Of a stretch of DNA of 64,000 nt, positions 38,041 through 47,875 are shown piece after piece. The stretch comes from Chaetoderma sp. LZ-2023a. Taxonomy: Eukaryota; Mollusca; Caudofoveata; Chaetodermatida; Chaetodermatidae. The stretch is taken from contig CM067370.1 in the NCBI GenBank assembly GCA_034401795.1, positions 105,069,387-105,133,386 of the forward strand, written 5' to 3'. The notes under the pieces were generated by a model that saw nothing but the letters and a program-made list of their open reading frames with translations, had not been told where the DNA came from and made no database searches. The translations under genes and the position numbers were made by a program. Each line of letters begins with the position of its first letter. Within the stretch, counting starts at the first letter, position 1.

Positions 38041-38082
38041 CCTACAGTCAGTAGAATATCATGTTTCATGTTTCAAGTCAGC

Positions 38083-38498
38083 ATGCAGAGTAGCATACTT
38101 GGTCCCGCATTGTTTCTAATTTTCATACATGACTTACCAAACTTGGTCAAATGTACTTGCAAAATGTTCGCAGATGGTACAAAACTACTAGGAAATCCAC
38201 TAACCACAAATATGCAAACCGATGTGAGTGGTCCCAAACCTGGCAACATACATTCAATCATGACAAAACAAAGGTTATCCATTTTGGCACTAATAATCCA
38301 AAAACGAGGTACTGCATGGGTGACACTGATACGCGCCTAACTATTTCTCCATCAGTTGTCGAGAGGGACCTAGGAATCTATATAGACAACAACCTTTCCT
38401 TTGATTCACACATTAACAAAATCGTATTAAAAGCAAACAGTACACTAGCAGTTATTAAGCGAACCTTTTCCCACATGGATTAAAACAACTTCATCTTA
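38083..38498 (+). pseudogene. LINE D, part 1 (RT catalytic region, mutated)
   Basis: CR1-like RT beginning near SSILGPALFLIFIHDLPNL. The catalytic motif reads FADGTKL, so the second Asp is lost. After a frameshift near 38220 it continues WSQTWQ, KVIHFGTNNP, VVERDLGIYIDNNLSFDSH and VIKRTFSHMD. It is cut at ATCTTA (38493-38498), where LINE E begins. It continues at 40173. Confidence 0.82.
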
Positions 38499-38749
38499 TG
38501 ATATGATATGATATGATATAATTTTCAGCTGAAATATATTAAGCATGTTGAAGCCTGTCAGCTGGTCCTAGCATTCATAGCTTAAAACTAATCTCCACTA
38601 ACGTATAGTATTTACAATAGTATATGTTTGGGTCATAACTCATTCCAGAATTTAGAGATAACACAGAGAAGTATTCACAGAACTTGCTTATGGATGAGCC
38701 GGTGTGCTATTAAAATACAATAAATGACAATACAAGTGTAATTTTAACA

Positions 38750-39302
38750 TGGACTGATGCGGTTCCACACCCTGTCCATGTTCCGTCAAGTTTATGAACT
38801 GGCCTGGATTACCATACCCAGTTTCTATCCCTATAATTTACTAGACATTGATACATTTACAAATGGACTTACTATATGGACTGGTGTGGTTCCACACCCA
38901 GTCCACGCTCGCTCATGTACGTGAACTGGCCTGGATTAGCATACCCAGTTCCTAACTTATAGGTTGATATATACAATGATTTACAATGTAACTGTAGTAT
39001 GGACATGTAGATACTACATAATGATAAATAAACAAATGAATTAACAATATGGACTGTTGTGATTTCACACCTGGTCCTCACACCCTCTTGTTTATGAATG
39101 GCCTGGATTTCCATACCCAGATCTTGTACAATAGAACTTTATATAAAGTGATAAGCTAATGTAATTGTACTATGGACTGATATGATTTCAAACACTGTCC
39201 ATGGTCCCTCAAATTTATGAACTGGCCTGGATTACCATACCCAGTTCTTGTCCACATGCTTAAAATACAGTACAGTACAATACAGTAATATACAATGTAG
39301 TG
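38750..39302 (-). repeat. LINE E 3' UTR tandem repeat, 4 x ~125 bp
   Basis: On the plus strand each unit starts ATGGACTGRTG and contains GAACTGGCCTGGATTACCAT followed by ACCCAGTT. Units begin near 38750, 38876, 39049 and 39172. About 50 bp of extra sequence separates units 2 and 3. Confidence 0.85.
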
Positions 39303-39341
39303 TTATATCAGTTGATGATGACCAACTATAACTCTAGCATT

Positions 39342-40166
39342 TCATATGGCAAACATGTATTGTGCCCATTCCTTGTCAAGTCTTGATTTGAAGCTATTTA
39401 GTGTTGGAGCTGTTACGACGTGATCAGGTAGAGCATTCCATGATTCTACTATCGCTGAGGAGAAAAACTGATGACGAAGTGCTGTCCTACAGTAGTGTTT
39501 CTTAAGTTTATAAGGATGACCTCGCGTTACTGTGTTTGAGTCAAGCTCTACGAGTTTACTATCAACTGTGCAAATACCATGTATGCACTTATACCCTTCA
39601 ATCATGTCACCATGTGCTCTTCTGTACATCAGACTCGGCAGTCTCAGAGTTCTTAGTCTGTCCTCGTACTGGAGTTTTGACAGTGATGGGATAAGTATCT
39701 TATTTGCTTTACTCAGCTGTCCCTCTGAATGTATAGAGAACTTTAACTCGTCGTCGACATTAACACCCAAGTCCTTTTCAACTGAAGTTGTCTCCAGCGC
39801 TGCCATGCCTTCTTTACTGGACATTTCATAACTGTAGCCAGGGTTGTTGCCACCAAAATGTACGACCTTGTGTTTTGAGGCTTTGAATCCAAGCTGCCAT
39901 GTGCGTGACCAGTCAGTTAGATTGTACAGATCATCTTGAAGTTCTTGGTGGTCACTCTCGGAACGGATCTGGGTGTACACCTTAGTGTCATCTGCAAACA
40001 TCTGAGCAGCACACTTTATGTTATCTGGCAAGTCATTAATGAATACAAGAAACAAGACAGGTCCGAGGACGCTACCTTGTGGTAGTTTGATGGTGATACA
40101 TTTACCAGCACTCGCTGCTGTCTATTTCCGAGAAAGCTCCTGATCCACTCTGCACACTTGCCTACA
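39342..40166 (-). pseudogene. LINE E ORF2 fragment with internal deletion
   Basis: The frame 40055-39342 (237 aa) has FLVFINDLPDNI, MFADDTKVYT (catalytic DD intact), NLTDWSRTWQLGF, VEKDLGVNVDDELKFS, then a jump from LSKANKIL to PSLSKLQYEDRLR. About 35-50 residues normally found here (the LVRP..LEY..VQRRAT block) are missing, so there is an in-frame deletion. It ends SRLDKEWAQY and a stop. The 5' part (40166-40056) lies in another frame. Confidence 0.85.
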
Positions 40167-40172
40167 ATGTTA

Positions 40173-40570
40173 CATTATAAGTCTTTGGTCAGGCCCATTC
40201 TAGAATATTGCAACTCAGTTTGGTCACCTCATTTACTAAGGCAATCAAGAACAATAGAAAGGGTTCAGCATAGAGCAACACAACTTATCCCTACCCTCAA
40301 ACACCTAGGCTACAGAGACAGATTGAGCTCACTTAAGCTCATGTCAACGAAATATAGAAGATTCAGGGGGGGGGGGTGGTCTGATTGAATCATACAAAAT
40401 TTTACACGGGATGTACAATACAGACGCAGATCAATTCTTCACTAATAATCATACGGCACACATGACAATGCGTGGTCACAAACTCAAGATTCAAACCAAT
40501 ATTTGTCGCAACAATACTAGAAAACATTTCTTCTCACAACGAGTGATCTCACATTGGAACTCACTACCTG
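40173..40570 (+). pseudogene. LINE D, part 2 (C-terminal domain)
   Basis: HYKSLVRPILEYCNSVWSPHL, VQHRATQLIPTLKHLGYRDRL and LKLMSTKYRRFRGG; then after a G-run slip at 40368-40377, LIESYKILHGMY, MTMRGHKLKIQ, FFSQRVISHWNSLPE. The sequence is cut off at 40570 by the fold-back element. Confidence 0.82.
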
Positions 40571-40853
40571 AGTAGTAGTGTCGGATTTAAATTGATACCA
40601 CCTCCCTCAACTGGCCGCCGTTCGGCGATCCGTGGCCCCCACCACCCTCTCAATCCCTGGGGCATAGGTTGTTGAGACATGTGGTTGGTGTATGCCTCTA
40701 GATGGAGTCCCACAGGGTTGTTGAGACAGGTGGTTGGTGTATGCCTCTAGATTGAGGCCCCCAGGGATTGAGAGGATGGTGGGGGCCGCCACGGACCGCC
40801 GAACGGCTGCCAGTTGAGGGAGGTAGTATCATTTTAATTCTGACACTACTACT
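40571..40853. mobile_element. Fold-back (inverted-repeat) element, 283 bp
   Basis: Terminal inverted repeats of about 100 bp start AGTAGTAGTGTCGGATTTAA and end with the near-complement through GACACTACTACT. Inside are two direct copies of GTTGAGACANGTGGTTGGTG followed by TATGCCTCTAGAT (40673-40699 and 40720-40750). No transposase is present. The AG...CT ends and long TIRs suit a MITE or a terminus-only remnant of a larger element. No clear target duplication was found. Confidence 0.82.
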
Positions 40854-40945
40854 ACCACATATAATAGGGTCTGAACGCCCATTTAGAGACAAGGTCTTGA
40901 CGTGATGTCATGCTTCTCGGGTAACGGGTAAAGAGTAATCTTCCT
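40854..40945. repeat. Segment shared with the DNA polymerase element
   Basis: ATAATAGGGTCTGAACGCCC plus ATTTAGAGACA (40861-40891) recurs directly at about 61005-61035. The adjoining GGTCTTGACGTGATGTCATG plus CTTCTCGGGTAACGGGTAAAG (about 40892-40935) recurs inverted at about 60608-60657. Adjacent here, the two parts are about 350 bp apart and oppositely oriented there. Confidence 0.75.
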
Positions 40946-41150
40946 CCTGTGGACTACAGCGGAGGTGGCCACGCCTCCCACATGGTCTTCAGAATGCTGA
41001 AGGTCAGCTGGTCTATCAGAAAATGGATCAATGACGAAACTAGATTATTATAGAGAGTTTGTGGACTGTCATGAACAAAAGAAAAACAACTAAAAAAACT
41101 ATAAAACTCCCATACCCCACCTCTTCGGGAGAACCCACACATTATCGCCA

Positions 41151-41189
<39 letters not shown>

Positions 41190-42039
41190 GGGTTTTTAGG
41201 TGGTTCCCTGTTGCTCCTATTTTTCATACAATTTCGAACTTGGTACAATCTCGCTGAGGTTTTTTGAGAGATTTTAACCATGTTTTTTTTAATTAGAATT
41301 CAGCGCTGTTATCAACTGAGCCAACGGGGAACCGATAATTAGATTACAAATAATGATACTTATTTGTTGTGCAATAATACCAAACAGATCAAGTGGACTG
41401 ATAACCTACTGGTAACTACAAAATTACAGTGTAATATATGTATACTTACTGACGGTAATCTGTAGGCTTATTCCCTCTGCCCTGTGAAACCGTGAATAAT
41501 GCATCTGAGGTAGTCAATTGGTTATATTATATGTTGCACCATCGCAGGTTCAATTATCGCCATTAAACTGACAATACTGTTACAAAGATATAGACCTATA
41601 TATATTCCAGCCAATGTGTGTGTACTGCGTTATCTCGAAGTGACGTCAAGATCTAGAGGGACTGATAAGTGAAGCAATACAGCAACGTGAGAACACATAA
41701 CCTATCAGCTATAATTACTAATGTATACATGGTCGAGATAGTTAATGCGTTGGTTCAAATCCTTGTTTTGTGTTATTAGCAAACTTTAAAATCACAGGTT
41801 CAAATCTTGCTATGTGTTATTAGCATTTGTGGAAAACTCGGCCATTTCTGGTCCGATTTTAAAAATGTAAAAGGTTTTGAAATTCTCACTTCATTCCGGT
41901 CCTGATCGGTACCAAGAACGACGAGAATGAAGTGATTTAAAGAAATGACCAGTACCAAATCGGTACAATATAAGCATACACTCTCACAATACTGACACGT
42001 GTTGCCAGGGAAGATCTGACATGTACGCATGCATGCTAG
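40946..42039. repeat. SINE-like tRNA-derived pieces and (CT)n
   Basis: No ORF of interest. A (CT)n tract lies at 41155-41187. A minus-strand tRNA-like head at about 41295-41336 reads TGGCTCAGTTGATAACAGCG (A-box-like), with an AAGTTCGAAAT B-box-like match near 41235. A plus-strand head is at 41508-41570 (TAGTCAATTGGTTATATTAT, then GGTTCAATTATCGC). Two GGTTCAAATC boxes at 41752 and 41799 are each followed by TATGTGTTATTAGCA-like sequence. These look like broken tRNA-derived SINEs. Confidence 0.45.
41825..41970. repeat. Module also found in the Gypsy LTR
   Basis: CTCGGCCATTTCTGGTCCGA through ATTCCGGTCCTGATCGGTAC to AAATCGGTACA resembles 45075-45215 and 60020-60175 in the LTRs (CTCAGCCATTTCTTAACCGA; ATTCCGGTCTTGATTAATGC; GTCTCGGTACA). 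Confidence 0.55.
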
Positions 42040-45000
42040 TGTAGCTCGCGGGGTAGTGTTGGGCCGTTCCAGTGTCTGATGTCAACTCGCCGCGCCGCAA
42101 GTGCACGACGAATGATGACGCTGGTTAGCTTCCAGTCTCGGGGTGACGGACCCTGTACGATACTGCCCTACGGGTAACAAAGACTGGCTCCTAAGGCTGG
42201 TGGAACTCAATCATTCCGGTGGGGCCGTGCGACGATCGTCGCGAACATTAAACACAACAGTCTCATCCCAAGAGTTTGTGTCACCAGTATGCCTGTCCAT
42301 AGCAACTTCGTGATCTATGGACTTACAAGATTTGATTTGGTGACCTAATTAAAATAAGTCTATACAATAGTTCTACCTAAACAGACCATCAAGTATGCTG
42401 GATAAAAATAATGAGCATACGGAAATACAAGACATAGAGACAGCCTGATGAACTTTTAAACGTGGGGCTCCCGGAGGTACTACACAGACTCGTAGGTCCA
42501 CAGAGGTATCCCCCGCAAGGGAGGCCCCCATACACGAGACTTAACTAATTAACTTAATATAAGCTATTGTATCTCTAAGCTAAAAGGAAAGAAAATTATC
42601 TTTGTGTTGACGGAAAATCATATGCCTCACGCGGGCACTACTCCTAGTGCTAGTTTGGATGAGGAGTATTATCCTCACGTGGACCGTTGTCACTGAATCC
42701 TTGCGAGAGGATAGTGCCTCGTGCGGGCCTCCATCACGGGAAAATGTCGCCACTGCTTAAAGCGGCAGAAGAGTAGTGGTCGAAAGGGGCCCATTCTAAT
42801 ATTGAACCAAAATGCTGTAAAGAAAAGACCATACCTAGTGAGATTATGACTATAAGGTTGCGTGCTGTTTTACGTGAAGATGGGACGAACGATTCCCGAA
42901 GGATTCCCACATCACCGTCTTATGTAATTCTCAGTATGCTGAATTAGTAGTTGCCGCTTTAATTTATGCGGGCCTTCTTCTATGCTTAACCTAATATTTA
43001 GTTTTTAGTGACAAGAATTATTTTAGGCCGCAAATGGCTGGCGTCTACCTAGATTTTAGATACGGCTGTCATTGAGAACAGATGCCCTAAGACATCAATA
43101 CTTAAGACAGCGTGCATACATGTTACATAGTAAGATCTCCGAACTGTATAAGAATCCGGACATCTCGCTCCGTAACAAAATAAAACGTCACAGGACATTG
43201 GTTACTTTTCACAAAAGCATTTTTAGGCACCTGATCTATCGTTTTGGTGGGGTAAGAGAGACAAATACCTACTGTAAATGTCCTTCCCGTGAGGGCGTGG
43301 CAGATTTGAATTCGGTGGGGATGCGCATCTCGCCCGTTACTAGGTCCTATGGAACTAATTTTTTAACCTGTCGTTAGATTTAAACACAAGTTGCCCAGCT
43401 ATGCACTGCGGTGCGTGAGGATTGTTCAGCAGATTAAAGAGAATAATAATTAAGACATGTTTTCACAGTGCTTTCCTACATTGGCAAATGTGCTAACTAC
43501 TGAGTATCAGAAGATACATGTGAAATGTGTGTGACACCACACCCTGGCCATCACCGCTCGGTAACCCCAATAGTTTCCCCGGGTCGTATCAATCCATGGT
43601 GCGGAAAGGGCCATCCAAACAATTAAGAAGCCATAAGGCTTAGTGGAACATGAAGAGAGACAATAACTTAGAAATATGAGGCCCTTTAGGTATTTTGGCC
43701 AATGTTACTCAACCTTGCCGGAGTACGAGGCTAAATTATCGCAACTACCGGAAAAGAGGCGTACACTACGTGTTTCCTAACGAAGAAATCATCTCTAATC
43801 ATTTGAACCTATCCTATCGAGCTGAATAGAAAAGGTTTTTAGTCGGTAGCATGCCGGGCTAAACAGAGTTATAGCTCGGACAGCGACCTCAGTGAAAATT
43901 GTTGGTGGCGTGAGAAAGTGCTGCATATATAAATGTTACATCTATAATACAGGTTAAGGAACCTACTACGGTGCGGTTAGCAAAAACACCTTACAGAAAA
44001 TAAGAATAACTATAAACAGACACAGAATTTACAACTAGCGGTCGCAAAACCATTACGATGCCTCTTAGTCATCGGGACCATTTACACAGATACGATACAA
44101 TTATCAAAAATGTAATTAAGGGAATAATTAAAGTGTCAAGTATAGTTACTTGAATACTCCGTAGCCATTCTTAAACCTGGGCTATCGTGTAACTGAAATT
44201 GATACGTCACTCTTAGGTTGACGTGAGTTGATGCATTCCCTGGAAGCTGGAAAGTTCCCGCAGGATGGTTTCCGAAACAGGATTCCCGCAAGCAGCTCAT
44301 GAGATACAATAACATTACTGCTGTGACGAAAGTTCCCATACACCGATGGTATGGATGGAAGTTGACAACAACCCATCATAAGCGGGGGTTGTTAAATGCA
44401 GATGAAGATACATAACTAAGCTTAACAGTGCGGGGTACGTCAACCAGCTCTGAAGATGTACCGGGCAAAGTTTACCTGCTGCGGTTGAAAAGTTTAGATA
44501 AGCCTGCACGACATCAGTGCGGGGACGGTTAAATAACCACTTTTTGGCGTGGCGGGCAGATCCGGCGAGTCATCCACCTAAGATCATCGCTGCCTCTACA
44601 TCTGTAGAATCACATTTTCAGGCCGGGAAAGGCCTCACCGCAAGTTTGTGTTCCGAATTAGTTCTTGATATATTCGTGAACAATATCTAAAAAGTTCCAA
44701 AATTGCTCCCGCAGGCAACGGGAGTTACAAAATTGGTTCAGTGCAGTGGGTTGGATTACTTCAGGCTATGGGAGAGAAACCGACAGAAAGTGACGTGATC
44801 TGCATAATGCATGTCGTGCTGATCGTAGCTGACACAGGTCCAACCTATTCGGCCCCTGGCCGAGGATGCTCTCGAGCTCTGGATCTTGTCTCCTTTTATA
44901 CTACTCGTGACGTCACAGACGCAGGCTCCAACCAATCATCGGTCGAGCAACAGCCAATCAGTGCGTAGCTAATAATAACGCAGTCGAATGTTCTAGAACA

Positions 45001-45455
45001 TTCTAGAAGTTCTGCGTACACGTGGTTATGACGTCACTGCAATATTTTGAAGATAATCAAAAGGGGTTTTCCGTGGATAACTCAGCCATTTCTTAACCGA
45101 TTTTGAAATGGTTTACAGATTTGGAAAGCCCGTCGAATTCCGGTCTTGATTAATGCCAGATTCGGCGGGAACAGGTGATTAAAAAGGATTACATTGTGCC
45201 GTCTCGGTACACTAAAAGCATCATCCTATCTTGGTCGTAAACTACGCGCTCTGTCAAAAATAGCATTTAAGCGTGCACATGCGCACTATGCGCTTTAACG
45301 AACTTAGTCGTTTTTATAACTCGATCTCTCTCATAGGCTCATATACACTTATGGCTCTACCCAGGGGGCCATGTTCAGGGAATGAATCCAGGACGGGCGG
45401 CGCGTATCCAGCTTGGCTGGTACGGCCGGTACCCGTCCGGTCAATCCGAACTACA
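42040..45455 (-). repeat. 3' LTR of the Gypsy element
   Basis: 3416 bp. On the plus strand it runs from TGTAGCTCGCGGGG to CCGAACTACA. It aligns by eye with 57082-60419 throughout. It holds about 280 bp (roughly 42205-42495) absent from the other LTR and lacks two inserts of about 65-120 bp present there. It contains the promoter cluster at 44892-45036. Confidence 0.92.
44892..45036 (-). promoter_or_regulatory. LTR promoter: TATA, CRE, CCAAT, heat-shock element
   Basis: Read on the minus strand in the direction of gag-pol: CRE TGACGTCA (45036-45029); five alternating GAA/TTC triplets with exact 2-nt spacing (45008-44986), a perfect heat-shock element; two ATTGG/CCAAT boxes (44958-44954, 44936-44932); a second CRE (44915-44908); and GTATAAAAGG (44901-44892). 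Order and spacing are those of a textbook inducible RNA polymerase II promoter, and the same set is preserved in the other LTR. Confidence 0.8.
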
Positions 45456-45468
45456 CCACCCCCTCCTA
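45456..45468 (-). promoter_or_regulatory. Polypurine tract next to the 3' LTR
   Basis: The minus strand reads AGGAGGGGGTGG immediately before TGTAG of the LTR. This is the expected plus-strand DNA primer site and it fixes the inner LTR boundary. Confidence 0.78.
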
Positions 45469-46399
45469 GTTTGACATCCATGGCAAATGATCGTGCATTG
45501 CGGATCGACGCATGGACGTATATTAGGCAGGAATTATATAGACTTCCCAGGTAGGCGCGTGGCCGGAGAGGAGTAGTGATACGATAGATGCGTATTTAAG
45601 GGCCAGAGCACATAGAGGCGCCAAAAGAGGAGAGGGCAGGCATACTTTTAGTTTTTTAATTTTTGACCTGGAATTATTTTTCCAGGCCTTTTCTTTTTTT
45701 TCTTTTTTTAAATATTTTGGTGCGTGCTTTCAACTTTATTTAGCTAATGATTCCTAAACAATAGCTCGCATGGGTGTTCTCTTTGGGTGCGGATTATTAT
45801 TATCTCCGCAGAGAACACCCAAGCTCCAACATACCACAATTTAAGTCTAAGATATATAATAATATAAAATATATGTATATCAAATATATAATTTTCACGT
45901 AACATACCCTTATGGGTTATCTAAAATATTACGATCGAATTACTTGCACACCCCGGGTAAATAAAGGGGTACGCAACACGTATCTTGATTTAAAATATTT
46001 TTGCTGCCGGTTATAGCGGGTCCGCAACGGGCAGCTCTCGCTGACCCCATAGCCGTCCTGACATCTAAGACAAGAAGAAAAATAATAAGAAAAATAGAAC
46101 ATAATAATAATAACTCAAAAGTTAGTTTATCAGCCAGTCCCAACATAGCTGAGACTGCATGATGGGATTATGACATTATTGCACTGCAGCATGTTGTATT
46201 CTTTACATCGCACACAACATTCCTACAACACCGGAGTCCGCAGTGCTCATTTTGTGTGGGACACAGCTGGGCAACTTAAGTGTGCAGCTGTGTCGGATAA
46301 CCGTAGTCATCCTAGGGATGAGATTCAATTGATCTAACACATATAATAAAAAGAAAAGTATTTCAGAAATAAATTAATAATTAGTAAGTTTCCATGAAT
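45469..46399. other. Non-coding between accessory ORF and polypurine tract
   Basis: No domain seen. T-rich runs lie at 45650-45715 and short AT-rich palindromic stretches at 45840-45890. Confidence 0.45.
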
Positions 46400-47775
46400 C
46401 GCACCACTGATGTTCTTCTGTATCACAAATGACCACACCCCTGCTACAAAATTTCCCCACTGAGTCTGGGTCCCACGACTGACGGTGGTTGGTCGCGGTG
46501 GATGAACTATTAATGCTGAGATGCGTTCATTATCACTGGCACTTTCGGAAATGTCTGAAGTGATGATGGCGTCTATAATGTCTCTCACAGTTACTGCTGG
46601 TGCTAGAATATTTGTCTGTAAGGCAGCGTTGGTGCTAGTGGGTGTCGAGGCGGCCGATCCTGTTGCCTTCGTGATGGTCGTGGTGGCTGTAGTGGTTGTT
46701 GTGGCGATGGCGGTGAGTTGAATCGTAGGCTGAGGCAATGATGCGGGAGCGGATACGGCAGGTGATGACATCTTCCGAGACTTGGCGTACTTCAAGAGAC
46801 CATTTGCAGTAACATTGGGCACTGGCTGGATGTCCTGCATGTGAGCGATACGTCTTTTTCCCGTGTATGGTCGTTCCGGAGTAGTTCCCTTCCTGATAGC
46901 TGGATCACAAAGACTGGGATGCGGATGCTGGAGTAATGCTAATGGACGCAAGCTGCGATGGTCCCGGTCCCTCGTCTATGGTCAGGTCATGAGGAGATGG
47001 TGACTGCGGGTAACTTGGAATCTCCATCTCCGTAGGTGTTGTGATAACTACCGATATTGGCTGACTGGCTGAGATTGCTTTGCACACTACGTGTGCGGAT
47101 ATAGTGGCTGCAGTTTTGTGGCTGGTTACGGATGCGGGTGCTGCTGGACTGGATTCAGCGGAGGATTTGTGCTTCTTGCTCCACTTCAGGACCGGTGTAG
47201 ATGTAGTGACTGGATGTGGCATAGTGGATGTGGATGTGGCATAGTGCTCCCCAACTTGGCTGTGGGTAGGATCTCATTTCTTGCTGCCCAAGGTAGCCGC
47301 GGGAGGACGATGACTAATGGGATGTCTACGGGTAGTATTCTTCGTGCGGGCCTACTTCTCGGTCGGGAGAATTTTAACTGGAAATGGCGATTCAAAACGT
47401 GTGGCTAAAATGGCACAATCCTCGTTTTCTTCCCCTGGAACTAATGTCACTTCTAACACACGGTGATGATGACGGAGCGCATGGGTCACTCCGTAGCGGG
47501 TAGCGGCATAGGGATACGCATCGTGCAGAAGGCTGTCTGGAGGAGATGATCCTTGTTAACATGAAGTGTGCGGTCGGACTTTCTCGTAAAAGTTCTGGTA
47601 CAGGGTTCTCCGTTAGCTAATAACGAGCTGCACGGGAATCTTTTTGAAACTGGTACCAATTCTTCTTCAGGCGAATCCGACAATGCTAGATCTTCGAGGA
47701 GTGAAATCTCGTCATTTTCAAGTATTGTAATAATGAAATAATAATAAGAACAGCAGAATTTAGTTTTCGACACGA
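46400..47775 (-). pseudogene. Accessory ORF in env position: C2H2-like fingers, Ser/Thr/Pro-rich
   Basis: Not a protein I recognise. A minus-strand frame from about 47773 (no ATG; the frame simply opens) has an acidic stretch (LEDLALSDSPEEELVPV) and a finger-like block CSSLLANGEPCTRTFTRKSD followed by RTLHVNKDH. After a shift near 47500 there is a His-rich second block (THALRHHHRV) and PVKILPTEK. Further fragments (47222-46905 and 46951-46400) are Ser/Thr/Pro/Ala-rich, with KWSKKHKSS, RKGTTPERPYTGKRR, a Thr run and DIIDAIITSDISESASDNER. No signal peptide or envelope-type membrane anchor is visible, so it is unlikely to be env. A nuclear DNA- or RNA-binding regulator is a reasonable guess from fingers plus basic and acidic patches. 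Confidence 0.5.
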
Positions 47776-47850
47776 AAGAAGCCTAATGCTATTTGTTCTT
47801 CCCTGGTGTCGAGTTTTGACGGGAAGACGAAGTTTCAGCGTGCGCTTCCT

Positions 47851-47875
47851 CCTTTTATACTATTTGGTGACGTCA
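47851..47875 (-). promoter_or_regulatory. Internal CRE/TATA promoter before the accessory ORF
   Basis: The minus strand reads TGACGTCA (47875-47868), then 7 nt, then GTATAAAAGGAGG (47860-47848). The LTR promoter has the same pair at nearly the same spacing (16 versus 17 nt start to start) and the same TATAAAAGGAG core. The accessory ORF frame opens about 80 bp downstream. CCAAT boxes and a full heat-shock element were not seen here. Confidence 0.6.

Larger units (their letters stand above)
38499..40166 (-). mobile_element. LINE E, 5'-truncated CR1-like insertion in LINE D
   Basis: A minus-strand copy of about 1.67 kb. It starts (5' end) at 40166 within the RT (EWIRSFLGNRQQRVLV) and ends with an (ATATC)n tail (38499-38521). 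Near-identical hexamers flank it: ATCTTA (38493-38498) and ATGTTA (40167-40172). Counting one restores the LINE D frame (NNFIL, then HYKSLVRP). The 3' UTR carries four tandem units of about 125 bp. Confidence 0.85.

Noticed and set aside
41295..41336. Functional tRNA gene
   Set aside because: Only A- and B-box-like matches; no cloverleaf with paired acceptor stem could be drawn, so it is a SINE remnant at best.
46400..47775. Envelope gene in the Gypsy element
   Set aside because: No signal peptide, transmembrane anchor or furin-like site is visible; the sequence is finger-like and low complexity.
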